Source of the DNA: PSRI01 sp041484195
Lineage (GTDB): Bacteria; Bacteroidota; Bacteroidia; Chitinophagales; Chitinophagaceae
DNA length: 64,000 nt
NCBI GenBank assembly: GCA_041484195.1
Contig: JBGPHC010000016.1
Location: 1-64,000 of the forward strand
Direction of reading: 5' to 3'
Position numbers and translations under genes: made by a program. The notes under the pieces are model-generated. The model did not search any database. It was not told the origin of the DNA and saw only the letters and a list, made by a program, of their open reading frames with translations. Positions 48,677 to 58,482 of this stretch are shown here, piece by piece (the first letter of the stretch is position 1; each line of letters begins with the position of its first letter).

Positions 48677-51337
48677 TCATTTCCCGGCTGATTTTGCCAG
48701 TTTTTTTTCACCCCTTTCAGGTATGTGATTGCCAGAATGATTTTCATTCCTGAAAACAACTACACCGTCAAAAACATCCACCAGTACCGGATTGGATTTA
48801 TCAATATCCCCCGCCAGGATCCTTTTACTCAATTGGTTCACGATTTCTTTCTGGATCAGTCTCTTCAGGGGTCTTGCACCAAATTGAGGGTCGTATCCAT
48901 TTTCTGCCAGGTAGTCCAGCGCATAGTCAGTGAACTCGAGGCTGATTCCATTCGAAGCAACTAAATTCTTCAATTGATTCAATTGAATATTGATAATGGC
49001 TTTGATCTCTTTCTTCATGAGCGGGCGGAACATGATAATTTCATCTACCCGATTCAGGAATTCGGGACGGATCGTTTGTCTCAGCAGGTTCATCACTTCC
49101 AGCCGGGTGTGCTCAACCACTTCGTCAATATTTTTTTCATTCACCTTTTCAAAATTCTCCTGGATGATATGACTTCCGAGGTTACTGGTCATGATGATGA
49201 TGGTGTTCTTAAAGTTAACCACCCTGCCCTTATTATCTGTCAACCTTCCGTCATCCAAAACCTGCAATAACACGTTGAACACGTCTGGGTGCGCTTTTTC
49301 AATTTCATCCAGCAACACTACGCTATAGGGCTTACGCCTCACGGCTTCAGTTAACTGCCCGCCTTCTTCATATCCCACGTATCCGGGAGGTGCTCCCACC
49401 AAACGACTCACGCTATGCTTTTCCTGGTACTCACTCATATCAATACGCGTCATCATGTTCTCATCGTCGAACAAATAATCGGCCAGTGCTTTCGCCAGTT
49501 CAGTCTTACCCACTCCTGTAGTTCCGAGGAATATGAATGAGCCGATGGGCTTGCGTGCATCGTGCAGGCCTGCCCGGCTTCTCCTGATGGCATCCGCAAC
49601 CGCGGTGATCGCTTCTTCCTGTCCTACAACGCGCTTGTGTAATTCATCTTCAAGATTCAAAAGTCTTTCCCTTTCGGACTGCAACATCTTACTAACCGGG
49701 ATACCCGTGGCCTTGGCAACCGCTTCTGCGATATCTTCCGCATCCACTTCTTCTTTCAGCAGCCTCTTTTCAGGGGCTACTTCATTCAATTCCGCGGTCA
49801 GGACTTCTATCTTTTTTTCTTCTTCCTTGATTTTTCCATATCGGATTTCAGCCACTTTTCCATAATCTCCATTGCGTTCCGCTCTCTCGGCCTCGAGCTT
49901 AAATGATTCAATATTCGCCTTGGCACCCTGTATCTTCTCCACCAGTTCTTTTTCCTGCTGCCATTTCGCCTTGAGCGTGTCTCTTTCCACATTCAACAGG
50001 GAAATCTCTTTGGCCAGTTCTTTGAGTTTGGTTTCTTCTTTTTCTCTTTTAATGGCTTCTCTTTCTATTTCCAATTGGCGGATCTGCCTTTCCAGCTTGT
50101 CAAGTTCTTCGGGCATTGAATTCATTTCGAGCCTGAGCTTGGCCGCGCTTTCATCGATCAGATCGATTGCCTTGTCAGGCAGGAACCTGTCGGTTATATA
50201 GCGGTGAGACAATTCCACGGCGGCAATGATCGCTTCATCTTTAATGCGTACATGATGATGCGTTTCGTACCGGTCTTTAATGCCTCTTAATATAGAAATG
50301 GCATCTTCAACTGAAGGTTCATTAATCATGACTTTCTGGAACCTTCTTTCCAATGCCTTGTCTTTTTCAAAATACTTCTGGTATTCATTCAATGTAGTGG
50401 CTCCAATGGCCCTGAGTTCGCCCCTGGCCAATGCGGGCTTCAAAATGTTGGCCGCATCCATGGCTCCTTCTCCTCCACCGGCTCCCACCAATGTGTGAAT
50501 TTCATCAATAAACAGGATGATCTCACCATCGCTTCCTGCCACCTCCTTTATCACGCTCTTCAATCTCTCTTCGAATTCACCCTTGTACTTGGCACCAGCG
50601 ATCAATTGTCCCATATCCAGGGCATAAATGATCTTGCTTTTCAGATTCTCCGGTACATCACCGTTGACGATGCGGATTGCCAGGCCTTCCGCAATAGCGG
50701 TTTTACCCACACCCGGTTCACCTACCAAAATGGGATTGTTCTTATTTCTTCTTGAAAGGATATGCAGGGTTCTGCGGATTTCTTCGTCTCTCCCAATCAC
50801 AGGATCGAGCTTACCCTCTCGCGCCATTTCATTCAGATTCTTTGCATATTTGTTCAATGCGTTGAATTGCGTCTCCTGAGTCTGTGAAGAAATAGTGGAA
50901 CCTTTCCGAAGGTCTTTGATGGCGGCCACGAGGCCCTTTTCCGTGAGACCGGCATCTTTCAGAATCTTGGCAGTATTATCATTGCCCTGCAAGAGCGCGA
51001 GCAATAAATGTTCAACACTTACAAATTCATCGCCAAATTTTTTGAGATCGGAGCCGGCCCTCAGCATCACATTATTGACCTCCCGGCTGATCACCTGAGC
51101 AGGCTCACCGGTTTCTGTTTTTGGCAATTTGCTGATGCTTTCATCGAGTTTCCCCTCCACAAAATTCACATTCACATTATTTTTCTTCAGCAGGAATTCT
51201 ATGGGTGAGTCCTCGTCAGACAATAATGATTTGAGAATGTGTTCAGTCTCAATATTCGCATTTTTATTATTGAAAGCGATCTGCTGCGAATGAGCTACGG
51301 CTTCCTGAGCCTTGATGGTAAAATTATTTAGGTTCAT
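48677..51337 (-). CDS. clpB: ATP-dependent disaggregase ClpB
   Basis: An 886-residue hexameric Hsp100 chaperone that pulls proteins out of aggregates together with DnaK. Layout: N-terminal Clp_N double repeat (1-150), first AAA+ module with Walker A GEPGVGKT (about 207-214) and Walker B ILFIDEIHTLVGAGG, coiled-coil middle domain (about 405-525, rich in Glu/Lys/Arg) needed for disaggregation, second AAA+ module with Walker A GTTGVGKT and VVLLDEIEKAHPDVFN, and D2-small domain with GARPLKR. Slightly longer than typical (about 860) because of a charged C-terminal tail. Its promoter region has a TCAGTTTG sequence, one base off the -7 consensus, about 40 bases upstream. Confidence 0.97.
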   Translation of the reverse strand: MNLNNFTIKAQEAVAHSQQIAFNNKNANIETEHILKSLLSDEDSPIEFLLKKNNVNVNFVEGKLDESISKLPKTETGEPAQVISREVNNVMLRAGSDLKKFGDEFVSVEHLLLALLQGNDNTAKILKDAGLTEKGLVAAIKDLRKGSTISSQTQETQFNALNKYAKNLNEMAREGKLDPVIGRDEEIRRTLHILSRRNKNNPILVGEPGVGKTAIAEGLAIRIVNGDVPENLKSKIIYALDMGQLIAGAKYKGEFEERLKSVIKEVAGSDGEIILFIDEIHTLVGAGGGEGAMDAANILKPALARGELRAIGATTLNEYQKYFEKDKALERRFQKVMINEPSVEDAISILRGIKDRYETHHHVRIKDEAIIAAVELSHRYITDRFLPDKAIDLIDESAAKLRLEMNSMPEELDKLERQIRQLEIEREAIKREKEETKLKELAKEISLLNVERDTLKAKWQQEKELVEKIQGAKANIESFKLEAERAERNGDYGKVAEIRYGKIKEEEKKIEVLTAELNEVAPEKRLLKEEVDAEDIAEAVAKATGIPVSKMLQSERERLLNLEDELHKRVVGQEEAITAVADAIRRSRAGLHDARKPIGSFIFLGTTGVGKTELAKALADYLFDDENMMTRIDMSEYQEKHSVSRLVGAPPGYVGYEEGGQLTEAVRRKPYSVVLLDEIEKAHPDVFNVLLQVLDDGRLTDNKGRVVNFKNTIIIMTSNLGSHIIQENFEKVNEKNIDEVVEHTRLEVMNLLRQTIRPEFLNRVDEIIMFRPLMKKEIKAIINIQLNQLKNLVASNGISLEFTDYALDYLAENGYDPQFGARPLKRLIQKEIVNQLSKRILAGDIDKSNPVLVDVFDGVVVFRNENHSGNHIPERGEKKLAKSAGK

Positions 51338-51493
51338 ATTGTTTTATTAGTTGGTTATCTTGAACACAGTATACAAACTGATTAAATACGGGATAGGTAT
51401 CGTCCGAAAAGACGGATTTTCCCCGGTTCCCGAATTTCAAATAACTTTAGAGTCATATCGCAAACAACAATCCAATTATTTATCCAGGAAATT

Positions 51494-52549
51494 ATGACAT
51501 ATAAAGTTAGACTAATCTGCCTCAAATGCAGTCCTATTTTGATTTTCCTGCTATTATTTCAGTCTGCATTCAGCCAATATGATTTCGGCAAGGTTGACCA
51601 GATTCTTCAGCAAAACCAGAAGGCCCTGGGTAAGGAAATCGTGGCCCTGGTATGGAAAGATGGGAAACTGATATACCAAAAGGAATTGGGCGATTTCAAC
51701 GCCAAAACACCTGCTCCGATAGCGAGCTGCAGTAAATGGCTCACGGCGGCCCTCGTCATGACTTTTGTGGATGAAGGAAAAATTTCCCTGGACGACAAAG
51801 TGACCAAATACCTCCCCATCTTTGGCAAATACATGAAAGGGTATATTACCATCAGGAACTGTCTTTCACATACCACAGGCGTGCAGGCTGAGTCGGGTTC
51901 CCTGATGAGAATAGTAAGCAGGAAAAAATTTGAAACCCTCGAAGAAGAAGTAAACTATTTCGCCACAAAAAGAGAAATAACAAGCAATCCAGGAACGGAA
52001 TTTTTTTATAGTAATGTAGGGATGGATATCGCGGGGCGGGTATTGGAGGTAGTGAGTAAGAAAACTTTTGACCGGCTGATTCTGGAAAGGATTTTCAGAC
52101 CATTGAAAATGAAGAACAGCAGTTTTTCGGTTTATGACAATTCTGCGGTGAATCCGTCCGGTGGCGCGCAAAGTTCCGCCAATGATTATCTTAATTTCCT
52201 GATCATGATATTGAATAAGGGAATGTTCAATGGGAAACGAATTCTCAGTGAAAAAGCCATAGCGGAAATGGAAAAAGCCCAGTTTCCCGAACTTCCCGTG
52301 AAAAATACGCCCAAAGTGGCCGAAGGCTACCACTACGGTCTGGGCGAATGGATTTTGGAATCTGATTCAAAAGGCAATAGCACGGTCCTATCCAGCCCGG
52401 GACTGTTTGGTACCTGGCCCTATGTGGATCTCTGCCGGGATTATGCTGCCATTTTTTTTGTAAAGAGTTTATTGAACGAGGAAAAAAAAGAACTTTACCT
52501 CCAATTCAAGGAATTAATTGACGGCCAGATTCCCAAAAAATGTGAATGA
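51494..52549 (+). CDS. Secreted serine hydrolase of the beta-lactamase/PBP family
   Basis: A 351-residue exported protein (hydrophobic segment IFLLLFQSAFSQ after MTYKVRLICLKCSPI). Motifs of the serine beta-lactamase-like fold: SxxK as ASCSKWLTAAL (nucleophile serine and lysine), YxN as FFYSNVGMD, and GGAQSSANDYLNF. The third KTG-like motif is not obvious in the usual place. Such enzymes include esterases and D-aminopeptidases; true beta-lactamase action is unlikely. The gene is alone, with a TAACTTTA sequence at 51442 (one base off the -7 consensus). Confidence 0.85.
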   Translation: MTYKVRLICLKCSPILIFLLLFQSAFSQYDFGKVDQILQQNQKALGKEIVALVWKDGKLIYQKELGDFNAKTPAPIASCSKWLTAALVMTFVDEGKISLDDKVTKYLPIFGKYMKGYITIRNCLSHTTGVQAESGSLMRIVSRKKFETLEEEVNYFATKREITSNPGTEFFYSNVGMDIAGRVLEVVSKKTFDRLILERIFRPLKMKNSSFSVYDNSAVNPSGGAQSSANDYLNFLIMILNKGMFNGKRILSEKAIAEMEKAQFPELPVKNTPKVAEGYHYGLGEWILESDSKGNSTVLSSPGLFGTWPYVDLCRDYAAIFFVKSLLNEEKKELYLQFKELIDGQIPKKCE

Positions 52550-52589
52550 ATATCCTGATGATAGTTCAGGGTGATTTCTTTAGCTTTCA

Positions 52590-53195
52590 TCATTTAATCT
52601 CTACAATTTTTCGGAAACGCATCAACTGCAGACTGTCGATTTTCCTGGTTTCTGTAGTAGAGAGTATTACTACACCGTCATAGTTGTCAGTTTTCCCAAG
52701 CAGATAATTGAGTCCCATACCTGAATCCGCGCCCTGCCCATCTCCGGTCTTGGAGCGCTTTCCAAACAATGCGTCTGCTTCATCAAAAAAAAGTATCCAG
52801 TCCTTGTCTTCGGCCCGCTCAAAAATCCTGTCAAGGTTCTTTTCCGTCTCCGCGATATATTTTGAGACCACAAGGGCAAGATCGATCCGGTACAGATCCT
52901 TGCCCAATTCCTTTCCCAGCCAAGCCGCCGCATTGAGTCTGTGAGCCGCGTTATTCCCAAATACGAGGATTCTGCCCCCAACCTTTTCCGGCCGGCTGCT
53001 ATCGGAACCCCGGTCATAGCTCAGAACCTCTCTCAGGCTTGCCAGGCTTGATGAATCTGCCTGCCATTCATTATTGTAAACAGGGATCTTCTCAAGAAAA
53101 TTTACCTTGCCGGATTCCCGGCAACCAATCACCAGTAGCAAGACTATGAAAAACTTGCTCCGGATGCCATGAACAGGCTGAATCGCATCGGGCAT
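52590..53195 (-). CDS. Exported lipoprotein with a degenerate AAA+ domain (no P-loop)
   Basis: A 201-residue protein from the ATG at 53195. Residues 1-25 form a lipoprotein signal (FFIVLLLVIGC, lipobox cysteine Cys25). Residues 75-200 are clearly an AAA+ module, closest in pattern to the Cdc48-like ATPases of contractile injection systems: LYRIDLALVVSKYIAETEKNLDRIF and the Walker B/second-region segment DWILFFDEADALFGKR are intact. Yet the Walker A loop reads VFGNNAAHRLNAAAWLG with no GKT, and the sensor-1 asparagine is replaced (ILSTTET). One arginine of the arginine-finger area remains (LMRFRK). ATP binding is therefore not expected, fitting export. It follows xylA by about 50 bases. Confidence 0.65.
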   Translation of the reverse strand: MPDAIQPVHGIRSKFFIVLLLVIGCRESGKVNFLEKIPVYNNEWQADSSSLASLREVLSYDRGSDSSRPEKVGGRILVFGNNAAHRLNAAAWLGKELGKDLYRIDLALVVSKYIAETEKNLDRIFERAEDKDWILFFDEADALFGKRSKTGDGQGADSGMGLNYLLGKTDNYDGVVILSTTETRKIDSLQLMRFRKIVEIK

Positions 53196-53244
53196 CGCGC
53201 GTATTTTACAATGAAGAATCTCTGTTGTCATGAGGCAACTCACC

Positions 53245-54573
53245 CTAAATATACTGGTTGATGATATTCTCCAGCCATTCCTGCCGGCCGCTGATTTGCT
53301 TCGGTTCGCCGTTAGCGATAGCAATATCCCTTAGGTCCTCCAGTTTCAATTTCCCTGTTTCGAATTCCTTGCCTTTGCCACTGTCGAAGGAGGCATAGCG
53401 CTCTTTTCTGAATTTCTTGTAGGGCGATTTCTGCAATACAGTGTCTGCCACGAGCAAGGCCCGCGCGAAAGTATCCATACCTCCGATATGCGCGTAGAAC
53501 AGGTCTTCCAGGTCGGTTGAATTGCGCCTGGTCTTCGCGTCAAAATTCACGCCACCACCCCCAAAACCTCCAGCTTCAAGAATGATCAGCATGGCCTCAG
53601 CCAGTTCATTCAAATTGGTAGGGAATTGATCCGTATCCCATCCGTTTTGGTAGTCACCCCTATTAGCATCCATGCTCCCCAGCATGGAAGCATCAGCGGC
53701 CACCTGCAGCTCATGCTGAAATGTATGACCCGCAAGCGTTGCATGATTCACTTCGACATTCAATTTAAAATCTTTATCCAGACCATAATGCCTCAAGAAT
53801 CCAATCACCGTGGCTGAATCATAGTCGTATTGATGTTTGGTGGGTTCGCAGGGTTTGGGTTCAATGAAGAAATTCCCTTTGAATCCCTGCTTACGCGCAT
53901 AATCGCGGACCATGGTAAGAAATTTCGCCAGGTGATCCAATTCCCGTTTCATATCGGTGTTGAGCAGGCTCATATAACCTTCCCTCCCACCCCAGAAAAC
54001 ATAATTTTCACCGTTGAGCGCGATGGTTGCATCGAGAGCATTCTTGATTTGCGTGCCCGCATATGTCACCACGGAGAAATCGGGATTGGTGGAAGCTCCA
54101 TTCATATACCTGGGATTGGAAAATACATTGGCGGTTCCCCAGAGCAATTTCACGCCGCTCGCCTGCTGCTTTGATTTTGCATATTCCACAATGGTCTTCA
54201 TCCGGCTTTCATATTCGGCAATGGAAGCACCCTCATCAATGAGGTCAATATCATGAAAACAATAATAAGGCACACCCAATTTAGTTATGAATTCAAAAGC
54301 CGCGTCCATTTTATCTTTGGCACGTTGTACCGCGTCATTGGAAGCATCCCAGGGAAATTTTTTGGTTCCGGGTCCAAATGGATCGGCGCCGGTTCCACAG
54401 AAGCTATGCCAATAGGCCACGGCAAATCGAAAATGATCCTTCATTGATTTGCCTGCCACCAATTTATTTTCATCATACCATTTAAAAGCCAAGGGGTTGT
54501 CGGATTGAGTACCTTCAAATGGGATCTTTCCAATGCCCGGAAAGAATTCACGGTTGCCAAGAGTAATGCTCAT
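53245..54573 (-). CDS. xylA: Xylose isomerase
   Basis: A 442-residue TIM-barrel enzyme of the class II type that converts D-xylose to D-xylulose (and glucose to fructose). Diagnostic segments: YYCFHDIDLIDEG with the catalytic histidine-aspartate pair, VFWGGREGYMSLLNTDM, FFIEPKPCEPTKHQYDYD with metal-binding Glu and Lys, LNVEVNHATLAGHTF, and GSMDANRGDYQNGWDTDQFP. It lies between an SSS-type sugar symporter gene (upstream, 104-base gap) and the pseudo-AAA lipoprotein gene. No xylulokinase gene is present in this window, so it must be encoded elsewhere. Confidence 0.97.
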   Translation of the reverse strand: MSITLGNREFFPGIGKIPFEGTQSDNPLAFKWYDENKLVAGKSMKDHFRFAVAYWHSFCGTGADPFGPGTKKFPWDASNDAVQRAKDKMDAAFEFITKLGVPYYCFHDIDLIDEGASIAEYESRMKTIVEYAKSKQQASGVKLLWGTANVFSNPRYMNGASTNPDFSVVTYAGTQIKNALDATIALNGENYVFWGGREGYMSLLNTDMKRELDHLAKFLTMVRDYARKQGFKGNFFIEPKPCEPTKHQYDYDSATVIGFLRHYGLDKDFKLNVEVNHATLAGHTFQHELQVAADASMLGSMDANRGDYQNGWDTDQFPTNLNELAEAMLIILEAGGFGGGGVNFDAKTRRNSTDLEDLFYAHIGGMDTFARALLVADTVLQKSPYKKFRKERYASFDSGKGKEFETGKLKLEDLRDIAIANGEPKQISGRQEWLENIINQYI

Positions 54574-54677
54574 GATCTTTTATTTTCTAATTAAATGAAT
54601 CCCTAATTACTTTTAGATTGAACTGCTAAAGTTATCAAATAAATAAATATCAAATCAACAATTAATCTGCAATTGGC

Positions 54678-56384
54678 TCACCAGAAGCGCACATACAATG
54701 CTGAAAGCAATCCGAGTATGATCAAAATCATCGCCAGGTTGCCCGGTGATACTTTGAACATGCTGCTGTTATATTGTGTTGCTTTTGGATTATTCCTGCT
54801 GGAAGGATCCATTAGCGACAAAACAACCATGATGAGTACCGTAAAGAAAAAGACCCATCCCATGCTTGTAAGAAATGGGATCACATATTTCCCGCTTTCA
54901 TCCGGAAAGGCAGTATAGAGCCATGTATCATGCCCTGCCAATTGAGGCAGGTAATTGTTGAATAACACCGACAATAAGAATGAAACGATGATTCCAACAA
55001 AGGCCGCCAGCGATGTAGCACGTTTCCAGAAAAATCCAAGCAGGAAAACCGCGAATATGCCAGGCGAAATGAAACCCGTGTATTTTTGAATGAATTCGAA
55101 TCCTCCCTTGCCTCCGATGCCCAGCCAGTCGTTCCAGGTAAACAGGATGGCTATCAGCATTGCGGTAACAACAGTCAATCTTCCAATCCAGACCAATTTT
55201 TCATCTCTTGCTTCTTTCTTAATATATTTTCTATAGATATCCAGGGTGAAGATGGTGGAAATGCTATTTGCCTTGCCAGCCACCGATGCTACAATGGCCG
55301 CAGTGAGCGCCGCCATAGAAAGCCCTTTGAGGCCTGCGGGCAGGAAACCGAGTATCGCAGAATAAGCGTTGTCTTCGCGGAATTCGCCTGCTGTCAACAT
55401 CTGTTGTTGTAATTCTCCCTGCTGGTGCAACACATAGGCGGCAATACCAGGCAATACCACGATAACGGGCATCAGTACTTTGAGAAATGCGGCGAACAGG
55501 ATTCCAGCCCTTGCAGTCTTTAGATTGGCTCCCAGAGCGCGCTGGGTGATGTATTGATTGCAACCCCAATAATTGAGATTAGCGATCCATTGCCCCGCGA
55601 TCATCATGGAAATGCCAGGCAGACTGAGGTATCTGCTTATTTCATTGGGCTTCGCTCCCGGTCCTGGTTTATTGAAAATCATGTGAAAATGATCGGGGGC
55701 TGACTTGATCAATTGGTTCAATCCCGCCAACACATCTTTGCCATATCCGAATTTCTCAGACACGAGTGTCAACGCCAGGTAGGTCGCGGCCAGGCCGCCT
55801 ACGATCAGAAAAAAAACCTGTATCACATCCGTATAACCGATCACTTTCATTCCTCCCAGAGTGATCAATAGGGCAAATAGGGCGAGAGCGATCATGACGC
55901 CATGGAAATGATTACCACCTGTGAGATTATTAATAGCAAGTGCTCCCAGGAATAAAATAGAAGTGAGGTTGACAAACACATAAAGAAATAGCCAGAATAC
56001 CGCCATGACCACTGCCACCGATTCATTATAGCGCTGCTTCAGGAATTGGGGCATCGTGAAAATCTTATTCTTGATGTATATGGGCATGAAGAATACTGCT
56101 ACGATGATCAGCGAGACTGCTGCAAGCCATTCGTAAGCAGAAATGGCAAGCCCCAGCCTGAAACCATTACCCGACATGCCGATGAATTGCTCGGCTGAAA
56201 TATTGGATGCGATCATGGAGGCCCCAATGGCCCACCAGGTGAGCGCTCCTTCGGCCAGGAAAAATGCTGTGGAACTTTGTTCTTTGGTTTTTCTTTTCCG
56301 GTAAATCCAATATCCATATACAGCTACAATCACAAAATAAATCAGGAATACAATAATGTCAGCCGTTGCCAGGTGGTTGTTCAT
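54678..56384 (-). CDS. Sodium/sugar symporter of the SSS family
   Basis: A 568-residue inner-membrane transporter with about 14-15 helices, of the sodium:solute symporter type. The family signature is visible in SSTAFFLAEGALTWWAIGASMIASNISAEQFIGMSGNGFR (cited in part; the SNISAE region binds Na+) and in the helix QWIANLNYWGCNQYITQRAL. SGLT-like members carry sugars. Its position directly upstream of xylA on the same strand makes xylose the likely substrate. The transcript probably begins here and runs through xylA. Confidence 0.9.
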   Translation of the reverse strand: MNNHLATADIIVFLIYFVIVAVYGYWIYRKRKTKEQSSTAFFLAEGALTWWAIGASMIASNISAEQFIGMSGNGFRLGLAISAYEWLAAVSLIIVAVFFMPIYIKNKIFTMPQFLKQRYNESVAVVMAVFWLFLYVFVNLTSILFLGALAINNLTGGNHFHGVMIALALFALLITLGGMKVIGYTDVIQVFFLIVGGLAATYLALTLVSEKFGYGKDVLAGLNQLIKSAPDHFHMIFNKPGPGAKPNEISRYLSLPGISMMIAGQWIANLNYWGCNQYITQRALGANLKTARAGILFAAFLKVLMPVIVVLPGIAAYVLHQQGELQQQMLTAGEFREDNAYSAILGFLPAGLKGLSMAALTAAIVASVAGKANSISTIFTLDIYRKYIKKEARDEKLVWIGRLTVVTAMLIAILFTWNDWLGIGGKGGFEFIQKYTGFISPGIFAVFLLGFFWKRATSLAAFVGIIVSFLLSVLFNNYLPQLAGHDTWLYTAFPDESGKYVIPFLTSMGWVFFFTVLIMVVLSLMDPSSRNNPKATQYNSSMFKVSPGNLAMILIILGLLSALYVRFW

Positions 56385-56565
56385 GTGAAATCGATGGTTT
56401 AACCTGACAAATTATGAAATTTATCGAACGCAGCACAAACCTATGAGAAAAAGAATAGGGATTTTTTTGCAGAGATATCAGCCGGCTCCAATGAATTATC
56501 TTATCATGAATTCCGGTAGTCTGACTTGTTAGTGCGCAATAAGGGTTCCGGTCTCAAATAGTTTA

Positions 56566-58482
56566 TCATTCATTTTTTACCAGCACTATTTTGGAACGGT
56601 CAGCTTTATATATCTGGTTATAGAATTTTACCAGTTCGGGATAGTCGGTGGCCGGAAACTTACCACTATACCTTTCCATTTTTCGATAATAGACGATCTT
56701 ATCCGAAAGAAATTTTACAGACTCAGTGTATTTCCCAAACTTACTTTCCAATTTCAATTCCGGAGGCAGGGTTTCCGGAACATACCCGGCAGGAATCTTT
56801 ATCTCTGTGCTGTCCAGATCCTGGAACTCATATCTTATTTGAATGGGATATTTCCGGGTTTCGTCAGGATTCGGTTTGTAATAACTCTTGCTGATGATAT
56901 TTGGGGTAAGAAATAATCTCCGGCCGGTAATAGCCGCATAATTAATTGCCGTGATCTCAATATTTTCATCAATGGAAGGGATCCGGTCTTTCTGCTCGGT
57001 ATAACTGAAATTGGAAACATCATATTGGGGAAGGTCAATTTCTTTTTTGAGGTATTCCATTAGTTTGTCTTTGGCCAGGATATGTATGCGATCGAAAATA
57101 TCGTCCTGCTGTATGCCTTTATAGGTAGTGTTGATATCGGCCGACAGCAGGCCACTATTGTCAACTGTTGCTTTAATTCTTCTGACCTGCAGGTTTTCAT
57201 TGAGTCCGTATTTGGGAGTTCTCACCAGGATTCCACCGTTCTCATCTATCAATAGTACCGGCCTGTCGGAGGTGAAGCCACTCAGGTAACCCGCCTGAAG
57301 GTTCTGGCTGGTGCATTCCAGCCAGACAGTATCCTGTTGCAATGGTGCGCAGAGAATGACGTGATTGAATTGGGAAGATGGGAAATCGCTGATGAAGTCT
57401 GTTCGAAAGTCGCCCGCTTTTGCGAGGGTGTAATATGACTTGATGCCAGCCTCTTTCAGTAAGGAGTACATGTAGTTGGCAAGCGCCTTGCAATCACCAT
57501 AACCTTTTGTCGCAACATATTTCGCGTCGTATGGCTGCCAACCTCCGATACCCAATTGGATAGATATATATCTTGTATTGTTTTGGAGGAATTTGTAGAG
57601 CACCCGAATCTTGTCTCTGGGATCCATCATTGGATCAGCGAGCTCATGCACTTTTTGTTTGATATTATCCGGTAATTCATCTCGTCCTTGCTTAAGGGCA
57701 TATACAAATTTTCCAAAATCCTGCCAACTGCTCATATTGCCTTCATAATCCTCCACTTTGAATGCCGAAGGGCCCAGGTATAGTACAGATGTTAATTCGC
57801 TAAAGGGAGGGGTCGCATATTCGTTTTCAATGGCGACAATATTCTTGACCTCCCAGGTATATGACTTATTGGATTTCTCAGCCTGTATCAGGGGTTGACC
57901 CTGATAGTTTAAAGTCTTATAGCGGAGGACATAATCGGCGGGGCAAACAACGGTGATCCTGCTTTGTTCGACCGAGTAATTATAGTCTTCTACCGGCGTC
58001 CAACCGGGGAAAAACATAGTATAGTTGTAACGGTATTCGATCTCATATTCTACCGTATATGGATAGAGCCTGCAATAAAAATTATGGGATTTAATCCTGG
58101 TGTCCACCATGAGGCTGCTCCCTCCCGTTCCGCTGAGATCCCGCAGATCCGACTTTTTCAAACTCCTGACTTTTTTTCCATTGGCATCGTAGAGTGTCCC
58201 CTCAATGGATTCAATGGACTGCAATTTATCATAGTAAGCCTCGAAGGATGCATGTTCATCGCCTTTTTCATTCAGAACCGTTATGGCATATTTCACGTAA
58301 TGACGGGCCTTGCCAATGTCCACCAGCTCGAACCGGATATCTTCCATCCTTTTCACCACATCGGCATTTTTCAAGAGTTCGGCCGGTATCTTGCTCACCG
58401 CATAGGGTTCTTCACCAGCCCAAAGGCTTAGGTTTAGGGTCAGAAATAATACAATGATAATAGCCTTCTGAAACCAACTCAT
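56566..58482 (-). CDS. DUF3857/transglutaminase-like exported protein (downstream copy)
   Basis: A 638-residue protein with signal peptide MSWFQKAIIIVLFLTLNLSLWA. DUF3857 domain (about 60-210: HYVKYAITVLNEKGDEHASFEAYYD in part, WTPVEDYNYSVEQSRITVVCP) followed by a transglutaminase-like core with the triad cysteine in GYGDCKALANYMYSLLKEAG, the histidine in SQFNHVILCAPL, and the aspartate/glutamate region DTVWLECTSQN. The C-terminal DUF3858-like segment is beta-rich. These proteins may cleave or cross-link peptides at the cell surface. Its start overlaps the stop of the neighbouring paralogue by four bases (58479-58482). Confidence 0.86.
   Translation of the reverse strand: MSWFQKAIIIVLFLTLNLSLWAGEEPYAVSKIPAELLKNADVVKRMEDIRFELVDIGKARHYVKYAITVLNEKGDEHASFEAYYDKLQSIESIEGTLYDANGKKVRSLKKSDLRDLSGTGGSSLMVDTRIKSHNFYCRLYPYTVEYEIEYRYNYTMFFPGWTPVEDYNYSVEQSRITVVCPADYVLRYKTLNYQGQPLIQAEKSNKSYTWEVKNIVAIENEYATPPFSELTSVLYLGPSAFKVEDYEGNMSSWQDFGKFVYALKQGRDELPDNIKQKVHELADPMMDPRDKIRVLYKFLQNNTRYISIQLGIGGWQPYDAKYVATKGYGDCKALANYMYSLLKEAGIKSYYTLAKAGDFRTDFISDFPSSQFNHVILCAPLQQDTVWLECTSQNLQAGYLSGFTSDRPVLLIDENGGILVRTPKYGLNENLQVRRIKATVDNSGLLSADINTTYKGIQQDDIFDRIHILAKDKLMEYLKKEIDLPQYDVSNFSYTEQKDRIPSIDENIEITAINYAAITGRRLFLTPNIISKSYYKPNPDETRKYPIQIRYEFQDLDSTEIKIPAGYVPETLPPELKLESKFGKYTESVKFLSDKIVYYRKMERYSGKFPATDYPELVKFYNQIYKADRSKIVLVKNE

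Noticed and set aside
49533..50201. Long open frames on the plus strand opposite clpB
   Set aside because: They are antisense shadows of the highly biased clpB coding sequence, rich in Ser and Leu, with no independent support.
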